Source: Leptobrachium leishanense (taxonomy: Eukaryota > Chordata > Amphibia > Anura > Megophryidae). Taken from it: 64,000 nucleotides of DNA. The position numbers and the translations under genes are program-made. Positions 47,091 through 57,765 of this stretch are shown in pieces. The stretch's first letter is position 1; every line of letters starts with the position of its first letter. Location of the stretch: positions 13,841,738 through 13,905,737 of the forward strand of contig CM019075.1 of the NCBI GenBank assembly GCA_009667805.1, given 5' to 3'. Under the pieces are notes generated by a model. It worked only from the letters and a program-made list of their open reading frames with translations. It was not told the DNA's origin and ran no database searches.

Positions 47091-47381
47091 GAAAATACAT
47101 TGCTCGGTGATACCAAAGCTGCCAATAGGTGGCTTGAGGACAACAATCAAAATTTTTTAGGTCAAGTACAAAAGCCAATAATATTCAGCATGGATACAAA
47201 AGAAATTGAAGAAATTATTAATCAGTATGAAGAATATCAAAACTCCACACAATATGAAACTGCAGCCAATCATCTTGAGCCATTTGTTTTCAGTTTTACA
47301 AACAAAGATGATATGCATTTATTTTTATCAGAAACAAGAGACAAGCAAAATCTTCTTGTCCTGCCAGCTGTGAATCACAAG
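47091..47381 (+). pseudogene. isolated SMC5-like exon
   Basis: After an acceptor (TATAATTTTCAG) 97 open codons read ENTLLGDTKAANRWLEDNNQ, NFLGQVQKPIIFSMDTKEIE, ... LEPFVFSFTNKDDMHLFLSE and TRDKQNLLVLPAV, then a weak donor (AAG|GTTAAA). The spacing of WL, N-F-V-PI, FVF, DM-FL-E and RD matches the hinge-side region of SMC5, the cohesin-like SMC5/6 subunit, but identity is low, so it is not the ordinary vertebrate smc5 exon. No neighbouring exons were seen, so I treat it as a stranded exon or gene fragment. It could still be part of an SMC5-like gene with exons beyond the satellite arrays. Confidence 0.4.
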
Positions 47382-48270
47382 GTTAAAAAGGTTGTTTGTG
47401 GGCGTGTCCAGATCTCAAGGAGAGCAGCCACAATCCTGAGCCGCGTTCAATGCCTCAGCCGCTGCAAGTGCTAAGTTAGCAACCTGCCATTGAACGCCGT
47501 TCGACCGCTCAGCGCTCAGCAGTGCTAACCTAGCACTTGCAGCGACCCGAGGAGATGCTGCGAGTAGCTGAGTGTGACGTATTAAAGATGGCCGCCACCA
47601 TGAAGCAAGTAACAATTCCGTACAGCAAGATGGCCGCCGCCACAAACAATTACATAACAATTCCGTACAGCAATGTTAATTTTCTGTTTTTTGTTCACCA
47701 AAGCACAAAATATTTATTTATTATTTCCCCCTGCACATAGACATAGATTGCAGTTCAATTTAGATTTTGTTTCAGAAGTTAACATAACGTTTATTCAATA
47801 AAAACTATCATTTGTGCATACAAAACGGAATTGTGCTGACTGCTTTCCTTTATCATATTTTGTCCGAGTGATCGAAAAAAAATCTGAATCTTTCGTTAAG
47901 AAATCGTCGGCCATTTTGGATTCAAAATTCACATCCAAAGCGTTCAATGAAACTGCTGCAGCAAACTGAATTGCTGTGCTGCAGCAATTCTGCAGCTGCT
48001 GAGGTATTGAACGGGGCTCTGCTGAGCTCCATGCCGCAGAGCCAGATATCAGGTCCTGAGGTCGTTTTTATTGCCTGAGATTGGCACAATCTCCTCAGGG
48101 CATTTGTCTGGAACTCTGGCACCGATTGACTCACCCTGTGGCTGTGGGAACAGAGTGGAGCACCGATTCACACTCCTTTTCTTTCCGACTGGCTGAGGCA
48201 ATGGCCATCTTGGCCTGTGCTTGGGGTTCCTACAGCATGGTTCCTTCCTGTGTGCACCATCCTTACTGGC
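47382..48270. other. repeat-derived spacer
   Basis: Holds inverted pieces around CAGCCGCTGCAAGTGCTAAG and CTAGCACTTGCAGCG (47455-47550), a duplicated ACAATTCCGTACAGCAA with GATGGCCGCC (47587-47675), and a second related end near 47985 (GCAGCTGCTGAGGTATTGAA). It is probably one or more non-autonomous elements; the boundaries could not be set. Confidence 0.45.
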
Positions 48271-49220
48271 ATGAGAAAGAAATCAAGGAAATCTGGTGAG
48301 ACAGAGGGATCATATCTCCTAGATATCAGGGTCTCGCTGGGCGTTGGGCGCGAAGGAGGGATGCGGGACTGCTGTTGTGGGACCTCGGCGAACTCCGAAT
48401 CCTCTGACGACCCCATTGACAGGGTTGAGTGTCGAAGCTGCATAGGCGCAGGGCCGGGCTCCGCCACTCACTGCAGTTGACCTTCAAAAGGTCATGGATG
48501 ACTTTCGGGGTTTGTGACACAGCGACCTGAACGAGATATGCTCTGCTGTGGAGTCCATGCAGACTCGGGTTGCTGAGGTCCATTCCCATTCTCAGGAGAC
48601 GGTGGTGGTGGCGCTGGGCACAACGGATGCTACAGTCGCAGATCTCCAGATGCAAGTTGTCCGCTTCAGCTCTGCGGTCCTGGCCTTGGAGAATTGGCAC
48701 CGGCGCTGGAATATCCACTTGCGGGGGATCCTGTAGGATGTCTCTGATAAGGGGCTCCTCGCTTATCTGGGCAACTTGTTGACTCACCTTCTTTCAACAC
48801 TGCGACCTTCCTGGACTCCCCTATTGTTTCAGCTATGCGTGTTCAGAAGGCTGCCACTGCCAGGCTCCTCCCGCATGATGTTATATTGACCACCAGAGAT
48901 GTGCTTACCCAGTCTCGGATCCTTGCAGCGGCTGGCCCCACTTTTAAGGTCACCTTTACCTCTACTTGTATCACCTTTTATTGAGGCTTACCATTTTTGG
49001 CGTTGGCTGCATGGCGCGTTTTGGCGATGTCACAGCTCTGCTATGGGGCTGTGGGATTCGACATCACTGGGGCGCCTCAGGTTCTCATGATGTTACCTGG
49101 GAGGGAAAGGCCTACTCTGCCGCAACCACAGAGGCAGCGCAGGCCGTTTTGACCATCGTGGGGCTCTTGGCTGCTCCACATGGTCCCCCAAGGGTCTACC
49201 TTCAGAGCCCGGATGAATGA
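48271..49220 (+). pseudogene. L1/Tx1-type LINE ORF1 remnant
   Basis: Begins MRKKSRKSGETEGSYLLDIR, then coiled-coil-like sequence (VEVHSHSQETVVVALGTTDA region near 48570-48650), then a block resembling the LEN-RR-NI-IRGIP motif of L1 ORF1 (ALENWHRRWNIHLRGIL, 48683-48735), and later RVQKAATARLLPHDVILTTR (48840-48900), which matches the RNA-binding domain. Stops and frame changes interrupt it. ORF1p is the RNA chaperone of L1-type elements. Confidence 0.6.
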
Positions 49221-49555
49221 CTCCCCTCTACATCTGTTTTTCCTTGGGATAGCTGGGACTGTTCACCCCAATTTTTCTGAGGCCGTGCTGCTCATTTTTG
49301 TCTGTGATTTCACACCCTCCACCATTTCCCCTTTTTTTTTCTTTTTGTTTAAGTAGCTTGACTTATGCTGAAGGCATTTTTTATTTCTCCTCATTTGCTG
49401 TGACATTCTGAGGATGTTTTTGATTTCCCACATTTTTCACCCTCCTCACCGCCCAACTATTTATGCGGGGTTCCCTGTGTGACCCTTTTTATCCAGGATT
49501 GACGTGGGAGTCTGGCTGGGGGTGGTGGGGTGGTGATCCACCTTTTATTTATTTT
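49221..49555 (+). other. probable L1 inter-ORF sequence
   Basis: T-rich, no open frame. It ends where the truncated MITE B copy begins. Confidence 0.35.
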
Positions 49556-49888
49556 TTAACGGAATACGCGATAGCGGTCATACGATGCGCATTTTCATCC
49601 GTGATTTTGTACGGATCATCAATAAAACACTTTTTGTGTCTGGACGTTATGTTGGCCGGACATTAGCAGCGTCTGACGTCTCCTAATCACGCAAACACGC
49701 CGCTATGCGGACGCAGCGCACTCTGTACGTCAGTACTAGCGGTTTGACGTTCTCAAAAAAATGCGTTTGTTTGCCAATTCGTTTGCCAATTCGTATGCTG
49801 CCCAGCATTGGATGTAATTTGCTGCTAGCACGGCCGTGAATTAGTGCGACTAAACGCACGTTAATACTGCATTAGTCTGACCCTAGCC
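49556..49888 (-). mobile_element. MITE B, copy 4, inverted and truncated
   Basis: Reverse complement of copies 1-3 with the intact end GTCTGACCCTAGCC at 49888 followed by TTA. The other end is lost at about 49556 (starts ACGGAATACGCGATAGCGGT). A 12 bp direct duplication (GCCAATTCGTTT) lies near 49780. Confidence 0.8.
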
Positions 49889-50230
49889 TTAACGTTTTAT
49901 GTGCCAATAACTTGAAAGTGACGGCTGTTCTGTCACACTAACGTTAGCGCTCACCTGCGCGAGCGTTAACCTTAGCCCAAGTAGTTAACGCAAATTAGAA
50001 TCCAAACGCTAACAGGTTAAGTAACCCGTTTGCGTTTGGTATCTTGTACTTCTCTGCGCGAGGTTACTGTACTTTGCGCTCCCCATGTTAAGTATAGGGA
50101 GCGCAAAGTGTTAATCAGCGTTAGGATTACAAAGTCCCAGCGCTGATTAACGTCTGGCTGCGATTAACAAAAAGTTAACCAGAGCAAGGACTTGGTGGTA
50201 ACGGATTCCGCTTCTAAAGAATACGTTAAC
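49889..50230. mobile_element. TTAACG-rich non-autonomous element
   Basis: Contains inverted segments (GCGCTCCCCATGTTAAGTAT and ATAGGGAGCGCAAAGTG; GCGCTGATTAACG) and many GTTAAC/GCGTTA motifs like MITE A. The ends were not resolved. Confidence 0.45.
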
Positions 50231-50904
50231 ACCAGCCTAAATTTTTCTTAAAACTCATATACTCACCTCCTGGTTCGCGGCGAAGCCTGCGGCTCTGTCC
50301 GCCTCCACCTCAGTACGGTGGTAATAGGGAAAAACTGGGGGAAAAAGTCCCCCCAGTCTCCCCCTGCGTATCACTACGCTGACCGGCCGGATCTCGCAAG
50401 ACGAGCTCCAACAGGTCATGTGACCACCGGCGTCTGTTTCAATTGAGTCCTATGGAGAGGATGCGTGTGGCTGAGCTTAAAGCCTGAGATACACTGAGCG
50501 CGTAGCGACGCACAGCGTAGTGAAGCAAAGATTTTGCAGGCTTGACTTCACGACGCTCCGCCTCGCAGCCAGGCTACACTGCATGATGTTTGCTTCTCTC
50601 CGTACTGGACAGGAATCCACTAACTAAATTAAAATGTACACAAAAATCTTCTATTTTCACAAAAGTGCATGTCATATAGGCAAAAAAGTTTCTATTGAAT
50701 AAAATACATAAAAATTACTGCCAATTTAATAGGAATAGTATAAAAAAGGTAGTCCTGATCATATAGCAACCCCATGTCATGTATAAATATATTATAGGGA
50801 CGCAGGGAGCGCTATGTATAGAGTAGGGATGCATCAAAACCAAATGCATACTACATAATTAATTAAATAATTTATTTTATAATAAATTAATTAATTAAAT
50901 AATA
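50231..50904. other. unannotated spacer before the second satellite array
   Basis: A GC-rich part (50270-50560) passes into A/T-rich sequence (TTAATTAATTAAATAAT near 50855-50905). No gene is supported. Confidence 0.4.
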
Positions 50905-53900
50905 CCACATATTTAATAGAAAACTAGTCCGTTTGGGGTGAGCCAAGATGATTTTCATAGAGAAAATCATCAGTTACTTATTTTTTATCATTGTATTTAA
51001 TGGAGCGGGGGGGGGAGGCTAGGTTTGATGCCTGTTTGCTTAATCAATAATGTTTGGCTCGGGCCAGATTATGTTTTTTCTGATAGAGAACAGTCTAATT
51101 GATAGAAAACTAGTCCGTTTGGGGTGAGCCAAGATGATTTTCATAGAGAAAATCATCAGTTACTTATTTTTTATCATTGTATTTAATGGAGCGGGGGGGG
51201 GGCTAGGTTTGATGCCTGTTTGCTTAATCAATAATGTTTGGCTCGGGCCAGATTATGTTTTTTCTGATAGAGAACAGTCTAATTAATAGAAAACTAGTCC
51301 GTTTGGGGTGAGCCAAGATGATTTTCATAGAGAAAATCATCAGTTACTTATTTTTTATCATTGTATTTAATGGAGCGGGGGGGGGAGGCTAGGTTTGATG
51401 CCTGTTTGCTTAATCAATAATGTTTGGCTCGGCCAGATTATGTTTTTTCTGATAGAGAACAGTCTAATTGATAGAAAACTAGTCCGTTTGGGGTGAGCCA
51501 AGATGATTTTCATAGAGAAAATCATCAGTTACTTATTTTTTATCATTGTATTTAATGGAGCGGGGGGGGCTAGGTTTGATGCCTGTTTGCTTAATCAATA
51601 ATGTTTGGCTCGGCCAGATTATGTTTTTTCTGATAGAGAACAGTCTAATTAATAGAAAACTAGTCCGTTTGGGGTGAGCCAAGATGATTTTCATAGAGAA
51701 AATCATCAGTTACTTATTTTTTTCATTGTATTTAATGGAGCGGGGGGGGGCCAGGTTTGATGCCTGTTTGCTTAATCAATAATGTTTGGCTCGGGCCAGA
51801 TTATGTTTTTTCTGATAGAGAACAGTCTAATTAATAGAAAACTAGTCCGTTTGGGGTGAGCCAAGATGATTTTCATAGAGAAAATCATCAGTTACTTATT
51901 TTTTATCATTGTATTTAATGGAGCGGGGGGGGGGCTAGGTTTGATGCCTGTTTGCTTAATCAATAATGTTTGGCTCGGGCCAGATTATGTTTTTTCTGAT
52001 AGAGAACAGTCTAATTGATAGAAAACTAGTCCGTTTGGGGTGAGCCAAGATGATTTTCATAGAGAAAATCATCAGTTACTTATTTTTTATCATTGTATTT
52101 AATGGAGCGGGGGGGGGGCTAGGTTTGATGCCTGTTTGCTTAATCAATAATGTTTGGCTCGGGCCAGATTATGTTTTTTCTGATAGAGAACAGTCTAATT
52201 GATAGAAAACTAGTCCGTTTGGGGTGAGCCAAGATGATTTTCATAGAGAAAATCATCAGTTACTTATTTTTTATCATTGTATTTAATGGAGCGGGGGGGG
52301 GCTAGGTTTGATGCCTGTTTGCTTAATCAATAATGTTTGGCTCGGGCCAGATTATGTTTTTTCTGATGGAGAACAGTCTAATTAATAGAAAACTAGTCCG
52401 TTTGGGGTGAGCCAAGATGATTTTCATAGAGAAAATCATCAGTTACTTATTTTTTATCATTGTATTTAATGGAGCGGGGGGGGCTAGGTTTGATGCCTGT
52501 TTGCTTAATCAATAATGTTTGGCTCGGGCCAGATTATGTTTTTTCTGATGGAGAACAGTCTAATTAATAGAAAACTAGTCCGTTTGGGGTGAGCCAAGAT
52601 GATTTTCATAGAGAAAATCATCAGTTACTTATTTTTTATCATTGTATGTAATGGAGCGGGGGGGGCTAGGTTTGATGCCTGTTTGCTTAATCAATAATGT
52701 TTGGCTCGGGCCAGATTATGTTTTTTCTGATGGAGAACAGTCTAATTAATAGAAAACTAGTCCGTTTGGGGTGAGCCAAGATGATTTTCATAGAGAAAAT
52801 CATCAGTTACTTATTTTTTATCATTGTATTTAATGGAGCGGGGGGGGGGCTAGGTTTGATGCCTGTTTGCTTAATCAATAATGTTTGGCTCGGGCCAGAT
52901 TATGTTTTTTCTGATAGAGAACAGTCTAATTGATAGAAAACTAGTCCGTTTGGGGTGAGCGCAAGATGATTTTCATAGAGAAAATCATCAGTTACTTATT
53001 TTTTATCATTGCATTTAATGGAGCGGGGGGGGGCTAGGTTTGATGCCTGTTTGCTTAATCAATAATGTTTGGCTCGGGCCAGATTATGTTTTTTCTGATG
53101 GAGAACAGTCTAATTAATAGAAAACTAGTCCGTTTGGGGTGAGCCAAGATGATTTTCATAGAGAAAATCATCAGTTACTTATTTTTTATCATTGTATGTA
53201 ATGGAGCGGGGGGGGGGCTAGGTTTGATGCCTGTTTGCTTAATCAATAATGTTTGGCTCGGGCCAGATTATGTTTTTTCTGATAGAGAACAGTCTAATTG
53301 ATAGAAAACTAGTCCGTTTGGGGTGAGCCAAGATGATTTTCATAGAGAAAATCATCAGTTACTTATTTTTTATCATTGTATTTAATGGAGCGGGGGGGGC
53401 TAGGTTTGATGCCTGTTTGCTTAATCAATAATGTTTGGCTCGGGCCAGATTATGTTTTTTGATAGAGAGACAGTCTAATTGATAGAAAACTAGTCCGTTT
53501 GGGGTGAGCCAAGATGATTTTCATAGAGAAAATCATCAGTTACTTATTTTTTATCATTGTATTTAATGGAGCGGGGGGGGGCTAGGTTGATGCCTGTTTG
53601 CTTAATCAATAATGTTTGGCTCGGGCCAGATTATGTTTTTTCTGATGGAGAACAGTCTAATTAATAGAAAACTAGTCCGTTTGGGGTGAGCCAAGATGAT
53701 TTTCATAGAGAAAATCATCAGTTACTTATTTTTTATCATTGTATTTAATGGAGCGGGGGGGGGGCTAGGTTTGATGCCTGTTTGCTTAATCAATAATGTT
53801 TGGCTCGGGCCAGATTATGTTTTTTCTGATGGAGAACAGTCTAATTAATAGAAAACTAGTCCGTTTGGGGTGAGCCAAGATGATTTTCATAGAGAAAATC

Positions 53901-54558
53901 ATCAGTTACTTATTTTTTATCATTGTATGTAATGGAGGCGGGGGGCTAGGTTTGATGCTGTTTGCTTAATCAATAATGTTTGGCTCGGGCCAGATTATGT
54001 TTTTTCTGATGGAGAACAGTCTAATTAATAGAAAACTAGTCCGTTTGGGGTGAGCCAAGATGATTTTCATAGAGAAAATCATCAGTTACTTATTTTTTAT
54101 CATTGTATTTAATGGAGCGGGGGGGGGGGGCTAGGTTTGATGCCTGTTTGCTTAATCAATAATGTTTGGCTCGGGCCAGATTATGTTTTTTCTGATAGAG
54201 AACAGTCTAATTGATAGAAAACTAGTCCGTTTGGGGTGAGCCAAGATGATTTTCATAGAGAAAATCATCAGTTACTTATTTTTTATCATTGCATTTAATG
54301 GAGCGGGGGGGGGCTAGGTTTGATGCCTGTTTGCTTAATCAATAATGTTTGGCTCGGGCCAGATTATGTTTTTTCTGATGAGAACAGTCTAATTAATAGA
54401 AAACTAGTCCGTTTGGGGTGAGCCAAGATGATTTTCATAGAGAAAATCATCAGTTACTTATTTTTTATCATTGTATGTAATGGAGCGGGGGGGGGGCTAG
54501 GTTTGATGCCTGTTTGCTTAATCAATAATGTTTGGCTCGGGCCAGATTATGTTTTTTC
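50905..54558 (-). repeat. 184 bp satellite array, reverse orientation (about 20 copies)
   Basis: Reverse complement of the satellite at 40577-44935, with the same hairpin and G7-G12 tract. A variant GATGGAG (versus GATAGAG) appears in many units of this array and in none seen in the first, and a few units carry single-base indels (for example CTCGGCCAG, and GAGCGCAAG at 52959). The array runs straight into an assembly gap. Confidence 0.97.
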
Positions 54559-54658
54559 NNNNNNNNNNNNNNNNNNNNNNNNNNNNNNNNNNNNNNNNNN
54601 NNNNNNNNNNNNNNNNNNNNNNNNNNNNNNNNNNNNNNNNNNNNNNNNNNNNNNNNNN
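54559..54658. other. assembly gap (100 N)
   Basis: Exactly 100 N, the usual placeholder for a gap of unknown size. Sequence on the left is satellite, on the right a different C-rich repeat, so the true content is unknown. Confidence 0.99.
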
Positions 54659-55125
54659 CCCTGCCCTCCACCACACCATCAACCCATCCCTGCCCCTCCC
54701 ACACCATCACCACCCCCCATCCCTGCCCCTCCCACACCATCACCCCCATTCCCATGCCCCCCTCCCACACCATCACACCCCCCCATCCTTCTGCCACCCC
54801 ACAACCATCACCCCCCATTCCCTGCCCCTCCCACACCATCACCCCCCATCCCTGCCCCATCCACACCACCATCACCCCCCATCCCTTGCCCCTCCCAACA
54901 CCATCACCCCCCATTCCCTGCCCCTCCCACACCATCCCCCCCCCATCCCTGCCCCTCCCACACCATCACCCCCCCATCCCTGCCCCTCCCACACCATCAC
55001 CCCCCCATCCCTGCCCCTTCCCACACCATCACCCCCCCATCCCTGCCCCTTCCCACACCATCACCCCCCATCCCTGCCCCTTCCCCACATCATCAACCCC
55101 CCATCCCTGCCCCTCCCACACCAGG
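54659..55125 (+). repeat. C-rich minisatellite of about 29 bp
   Basis: About 15 units of CCCATCCCTGCCCCTCCCAC plus ACCATCACC, with small length changes in the C runs. It starts at the gap and may continue inside it. Confidence 0.9.
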
Positions 55126-55302
55126 TCAATGTAACCATGCATCCCACACAACATGCACACCGTGTCCTGCGCAGGAGCACCACCATGCCATGCACCGCCC
55201 GTCAATGCACAGTGTTTACACTGCCCACCCTGGGTCCCTAGACGGCAGTTTTGCCGTTTGTTATCTTTCCATTGATTTATTGTGGTGCTTTTTCGCTTGC
55301 AG

Positions 55303-55349
55303 AGAGAGCCAGGTGGACCTGCGGGAGCACATCGACAGCCTGGCCTCCG
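55303..55349 (+). CDS. snapin: snapin exon 2
   Basis: After CTTGCAG; the first base completes an arginine codon from exon 1. Encodes ESQVDLREHIDSLAS; donor CCG|GTAAGT. Confidence 0.93.
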
Positions 55350-56579
55350 GTAAGTGCCGCGCCGAACACAGCAGCGCCCAGATCAGCAACCTGCACGTAC
55401 AGCGGCACAAACCCGGCCGTCCACACACCGTCTATTCTGTAATGTCATATCATCGAGCATTTATTTGCACCTTGTGACAGGTATGTCAAACTCCGCCCAC
55501 CCCACAGGTGTTTCTGAACTACACCTCCCTTGATTCTCTGGCCATCTACTGCATACAAAGAATTCAAGGGAATTGTAGGCAATCAACATGTGGGGGCGGA
55601 GTTTGAGATGCCTGTTCTAAGGTCGTCGTCATCATCAACTGACTCTGACCCAGAATCTGTGCATCCCAGATTAAAGCGAGTGGGTCACGGTTAAAAACAC
55701 TTTTTATGCAATATCCCATGATGCCCTGCCTATGTAAACTCTCCTAAATGTCCCTGGTGGGTCTTAATGCTTCATACCCCGCGGTGAGCGCGCCTCCATC
55801 TTGCAATCTTCGTTTCTCTCGTAGCTTAAGCACTAAGGGCCACACGGTGCCTCATCACCTGCTGCTGTTACCCTGCAATTGTATAAAGCAAGGGGTTAAC
55901 AGTCTTGGTCCCAGAGATGTTTTGGAACTATATCTCCCATGATGCTCGGCCTCCCGTAAACTTGGCAGATGCTCAAGGGAAATGTAGTTCCAAAACATGT
56001 GGACAGGTGGAGGTTGCTGACCCTTTGCGGTTACGCTACCAGTGACTGCTAGTTTATCACGTTTGGGGAAAACCTTTCAAATTCGTCAATTTGGCCCTAA
56101 ATTTTCAGTTCTTCATAGCTGCCACGCAGCGGGTTAACCCCTTCTGATCTCCTTACCCTACAGAGCTCTGCAAGATCAACGAGGACCAGAAGGTGGCTCT
56201 CGATCTGGACCCGTACGTGAAGAAGCTCCTGAACGCTCGGAGACGCGTGGTTTTGGTCAACAATATCCTGCAGAACGCACAGGTAACGAGAAGGGTGAGG
56301 TCACGAGCCAGACATCTCACCGGGGTCGGTTTCGATCTTTTTGAAGCTAAAAGGTGGAGATCTGCAATTGACTTTGAGCTCTGTGAAGCTCCTCGAGCTC
56401 TGTGAAGCTCCTCTAGCTCTGAAAGAGGTTGGTTATGTAGATCCTTCTGCTGATGTCAGTTCTTCTTTCTCCAGGAACGTCTGAGGCGCCTCAATCATAA
56501 CGTGGCCAAGGAGAGCGCCCGGAGGAGAGCCATGCTGGACTCTGGTACCCACCACTCCCAAGCAACCCCCAACAAATGA
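55303..56579 (+). CDS. snapin: Snapin, exons 2-4 (partial, exon 1 missing)
   Basis: Snapin binds SNAP25 and is a subunit of the BLOC-1 and BORC complexes, acting in lysosome-related organelle biogenesis, lysosome positioning and synaptic vesicle priming. Exons 55303-55349, 56164-56282 and 56475-56579 join in frame and give about 89 residues: ESQVDLREHIDSLAS, ELCKINEDQKVALDLDPYVK, KLLNARRRVVLVNNILQNAQ and ERLRRLNHNVAKESARRRAM, ending at TGA (56577-56579). This is the C-terminal two-thirds of the roughly 136-residue protein, mostly coiled coil. The serine in ESQ matches the reported PKA site of the mammalian protein. The N-terminal exon (human MAGAGSA... to HAVR) is not found in the 644 bp between the gap and 55302, so it most likely lies in the gap or was lost in assembly. 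Confidence 0.95.
55478..55614. mobile_element. fold-back hAT MITE, copy 3, in a snapin intron
   Basis: CAGGTATGTCAAACTCCGCC pairs with GGCGGAGTTTGAGATGCCTG. The arm holds GAACTACACCTCCCTTGAT. No clear target duplication. Confidence 0.75.
55889..56027. mobile_element. fold-back hAT MITE, copy 4, in a snapin intron
   Basis: CAAGGGGTTAACAGTCTTGG at the left, GTTGCTGACCCTTTG at the right. The arms contain ACTATATCTCCCATGATGC and AAATGTAGTTCCAAAACATG. Confidence 0.75.
56164..56282 (+). CDS. snapin: snapin exon 3
   Basis: 119 nt after CCCTACAG. Encodes ELCKINEDQKVALDLDPYVK and LLNARRRVVLVNNILQNAQ; donor CAG|GTAACG. Confidence 0.96.
56475..56579 (+). CDS. snapin: snapin last exon
   Basis: After TTTCTCCAG. 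Encodes ERLRRLNHNVAKESARRRAM, then LDSGTHHSQATPNK and TGA. The end differs from mammals (IYPPGSPGK), as expected for the variable tail. Confidence 0.95.
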   Translation, partial: ERLRRLNHNVAKESARRRAMLDSGTHHSQATPNK

Positions 56580-56757
56580 AGCCTGGAAAGGAAGGACTTC
56601 TGGAGCTGAGCTGTCTCTTCCTTACCATCGTTCGAGATTCCTGCCAGCCCAGGCGTGCAGTGGTCTCATGTCACATCCTCCGGGACCCGATTTAGCAATG
56701 TGCCCCTTTAGATTTGTGGGCATCTAATGCCACCGTTTCCCTGAAGGGGGGGGTACA

Positions 56758-57050
56758 CTAGAAGGAAAGATCCTCTGTCCTATTGCATGAAGCTTTTACA
56801 GCAGTCGCTCTGGTCGCGGAGAGGCTGATATCACCTTCCTCTGGAGGCAAATCCACCGGCCGCGAGAACCGGATGTTGGTGTCCAACGTGACCTCCTGCT
56901 GAAGCACGGCCCGGCTCAGCACCTCGCTTTGTGTGCTCCACGTGAATCGCTTAGATGGCTGTGATTGATGTTCACTCGTTCTTCCGTCCCTCTCGCCGAG
57001 GCAGTGTTGTCTGTAGGCCGCAATAAGACTGATCATTTTGGTGATAACGT
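56758..57050 (-). CDS. candidate terminal exon, unidentified minus-strand gene
   Basis: On the minus strand a good acceptor (CTTCTTCCCCAG, ending near 57051) is followed by an open frame HVITKMISLIAAYRQHCLGE to VDLPPEEGDISLSATRATAV and DLSF, with TAG at 56758. CpGs are kept through the frame, unlike the surrounding spacer. I do not recognise the protein, saw no upstream exon on the right, and saw no poly(A) signal for it before the snapin coding exon. It may be a chance frame in the snapin 3' UTR. Confidence 0.25.
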
Positions 57051-57176
57051 GTGTCTGGGGAAGAAGGAGTTAATTTAACTACATTGTGTCGTCCTCATCG
57101 ATAACAACATATCCTTTAAGCTGCTTTGGCTTTAAATGTACGTTTCCTGGTCTGTATTTTTTGACACTTGAACCGC

Positions 57177-57182
57177 AATAAA
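57177..57182 (+). promoter_or_regulatory. poly(A) signal of snapin
   Basis: AATAAA about 600 nt after the snapin stop, followed by T/G-rich sequence (GTATATATGTGTATGTTATT). Confidence 0.65.
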
Positions 57183-57263
57183 ATGTTACATGTATATATG
57201 TGTATGTTATTATACAGGTCAGGAGTGAAAACCTGGGAATCTTTACTTTAGCTGCACATAAAA

Positions 57264-57570
57264 TCAGGTGATACTAAGACACACGCTGTAATATGTGGTT
57301 GTGCCTCCTTTTGCTGTGATCGCGGCACACATTCGCTGTGGCATTGTGTCGATAAGCTCATGCAATGTCACAGCATTTATTGGCGTCCAGAGTGGCATTA
57401 ATTTGTGGACAAGATCTTGTATTGATGATGGGAGAGTCACAGCTCTGCGTAAAGTCTTCTCCAGCACATAACCTCCTCGAATCTTTGGGACAAAGGACTG
57501 GACTGTGCGGTGGCCAATCCATGGGTGAAAATGATGTCCCATGCTCCCTGAACCACTCTTGCACAATGTG
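57264..57570 (-). pseudogene. Tc1-like transposase C-terminal fragment
   Basis: Two minus-strand frames alternate: MDWPPHSP (the start of the DDE third-acidic motif) and [40 protein letters not shown] and MCAAITAKGG. These match the last third of a Tc1 transposase of another family than the one at 58-1614. Frames are broken and the rest is missing. Confidence 0.75.
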
Positions 57571-57589
57571 AGCCCGATGGATCCGTTAG

Positions 57590-57765
57590 AGGTACTTAAA
57601 CAGCGCCAACAGATTCTGTAGCGCTTTACAATGGGGTAAGCACAAACGCGAGACAGAATAAAGATCCATTAGGTGCCCGTAGGATAACTGTCCTGCTAAA
57701 ACAGCACTTGAAACAACTGCTCAGCCAGACGTCCCGTGAGCTTACAATCTAATTAACAGAGGTAT
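57590..57765 (+). repeat. interspersed repeat D-like (AGCGCCAACAGATTCTGTAG)
   Basis: CAGCGCCAACAGATTCTGTA, GCGCTTTACAATGG, and later GTGAGCTTACAATCTAATTA: the pattern of a common frog repeat also seen at 23868 and 59195. Confidence 0.55.

Larger units (their letters stand above)
56580..57200 (+). other. snapin: snapin 3' untranslated region
   Basis: Runs to AATAAA at 57177-57182, the first canonical hexamer after the stop codon. The opposite strand holds an exon-like open frame at 56758-57050. Confidence 0.6.

Noticed and set aside
40577..54558. CRISPR-like direct repeats
   Set aside because: The arrays have no unique spacers; the whole 184 bp unit repeats, and the gene structure is vertebrate.
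54428..55477. A 349-residue frame crossing the N gap
   Set aside because: It reads through N bases and C-rich repeat. Its only meaningful part is the snapin exon 2 region, which is annotated separately.
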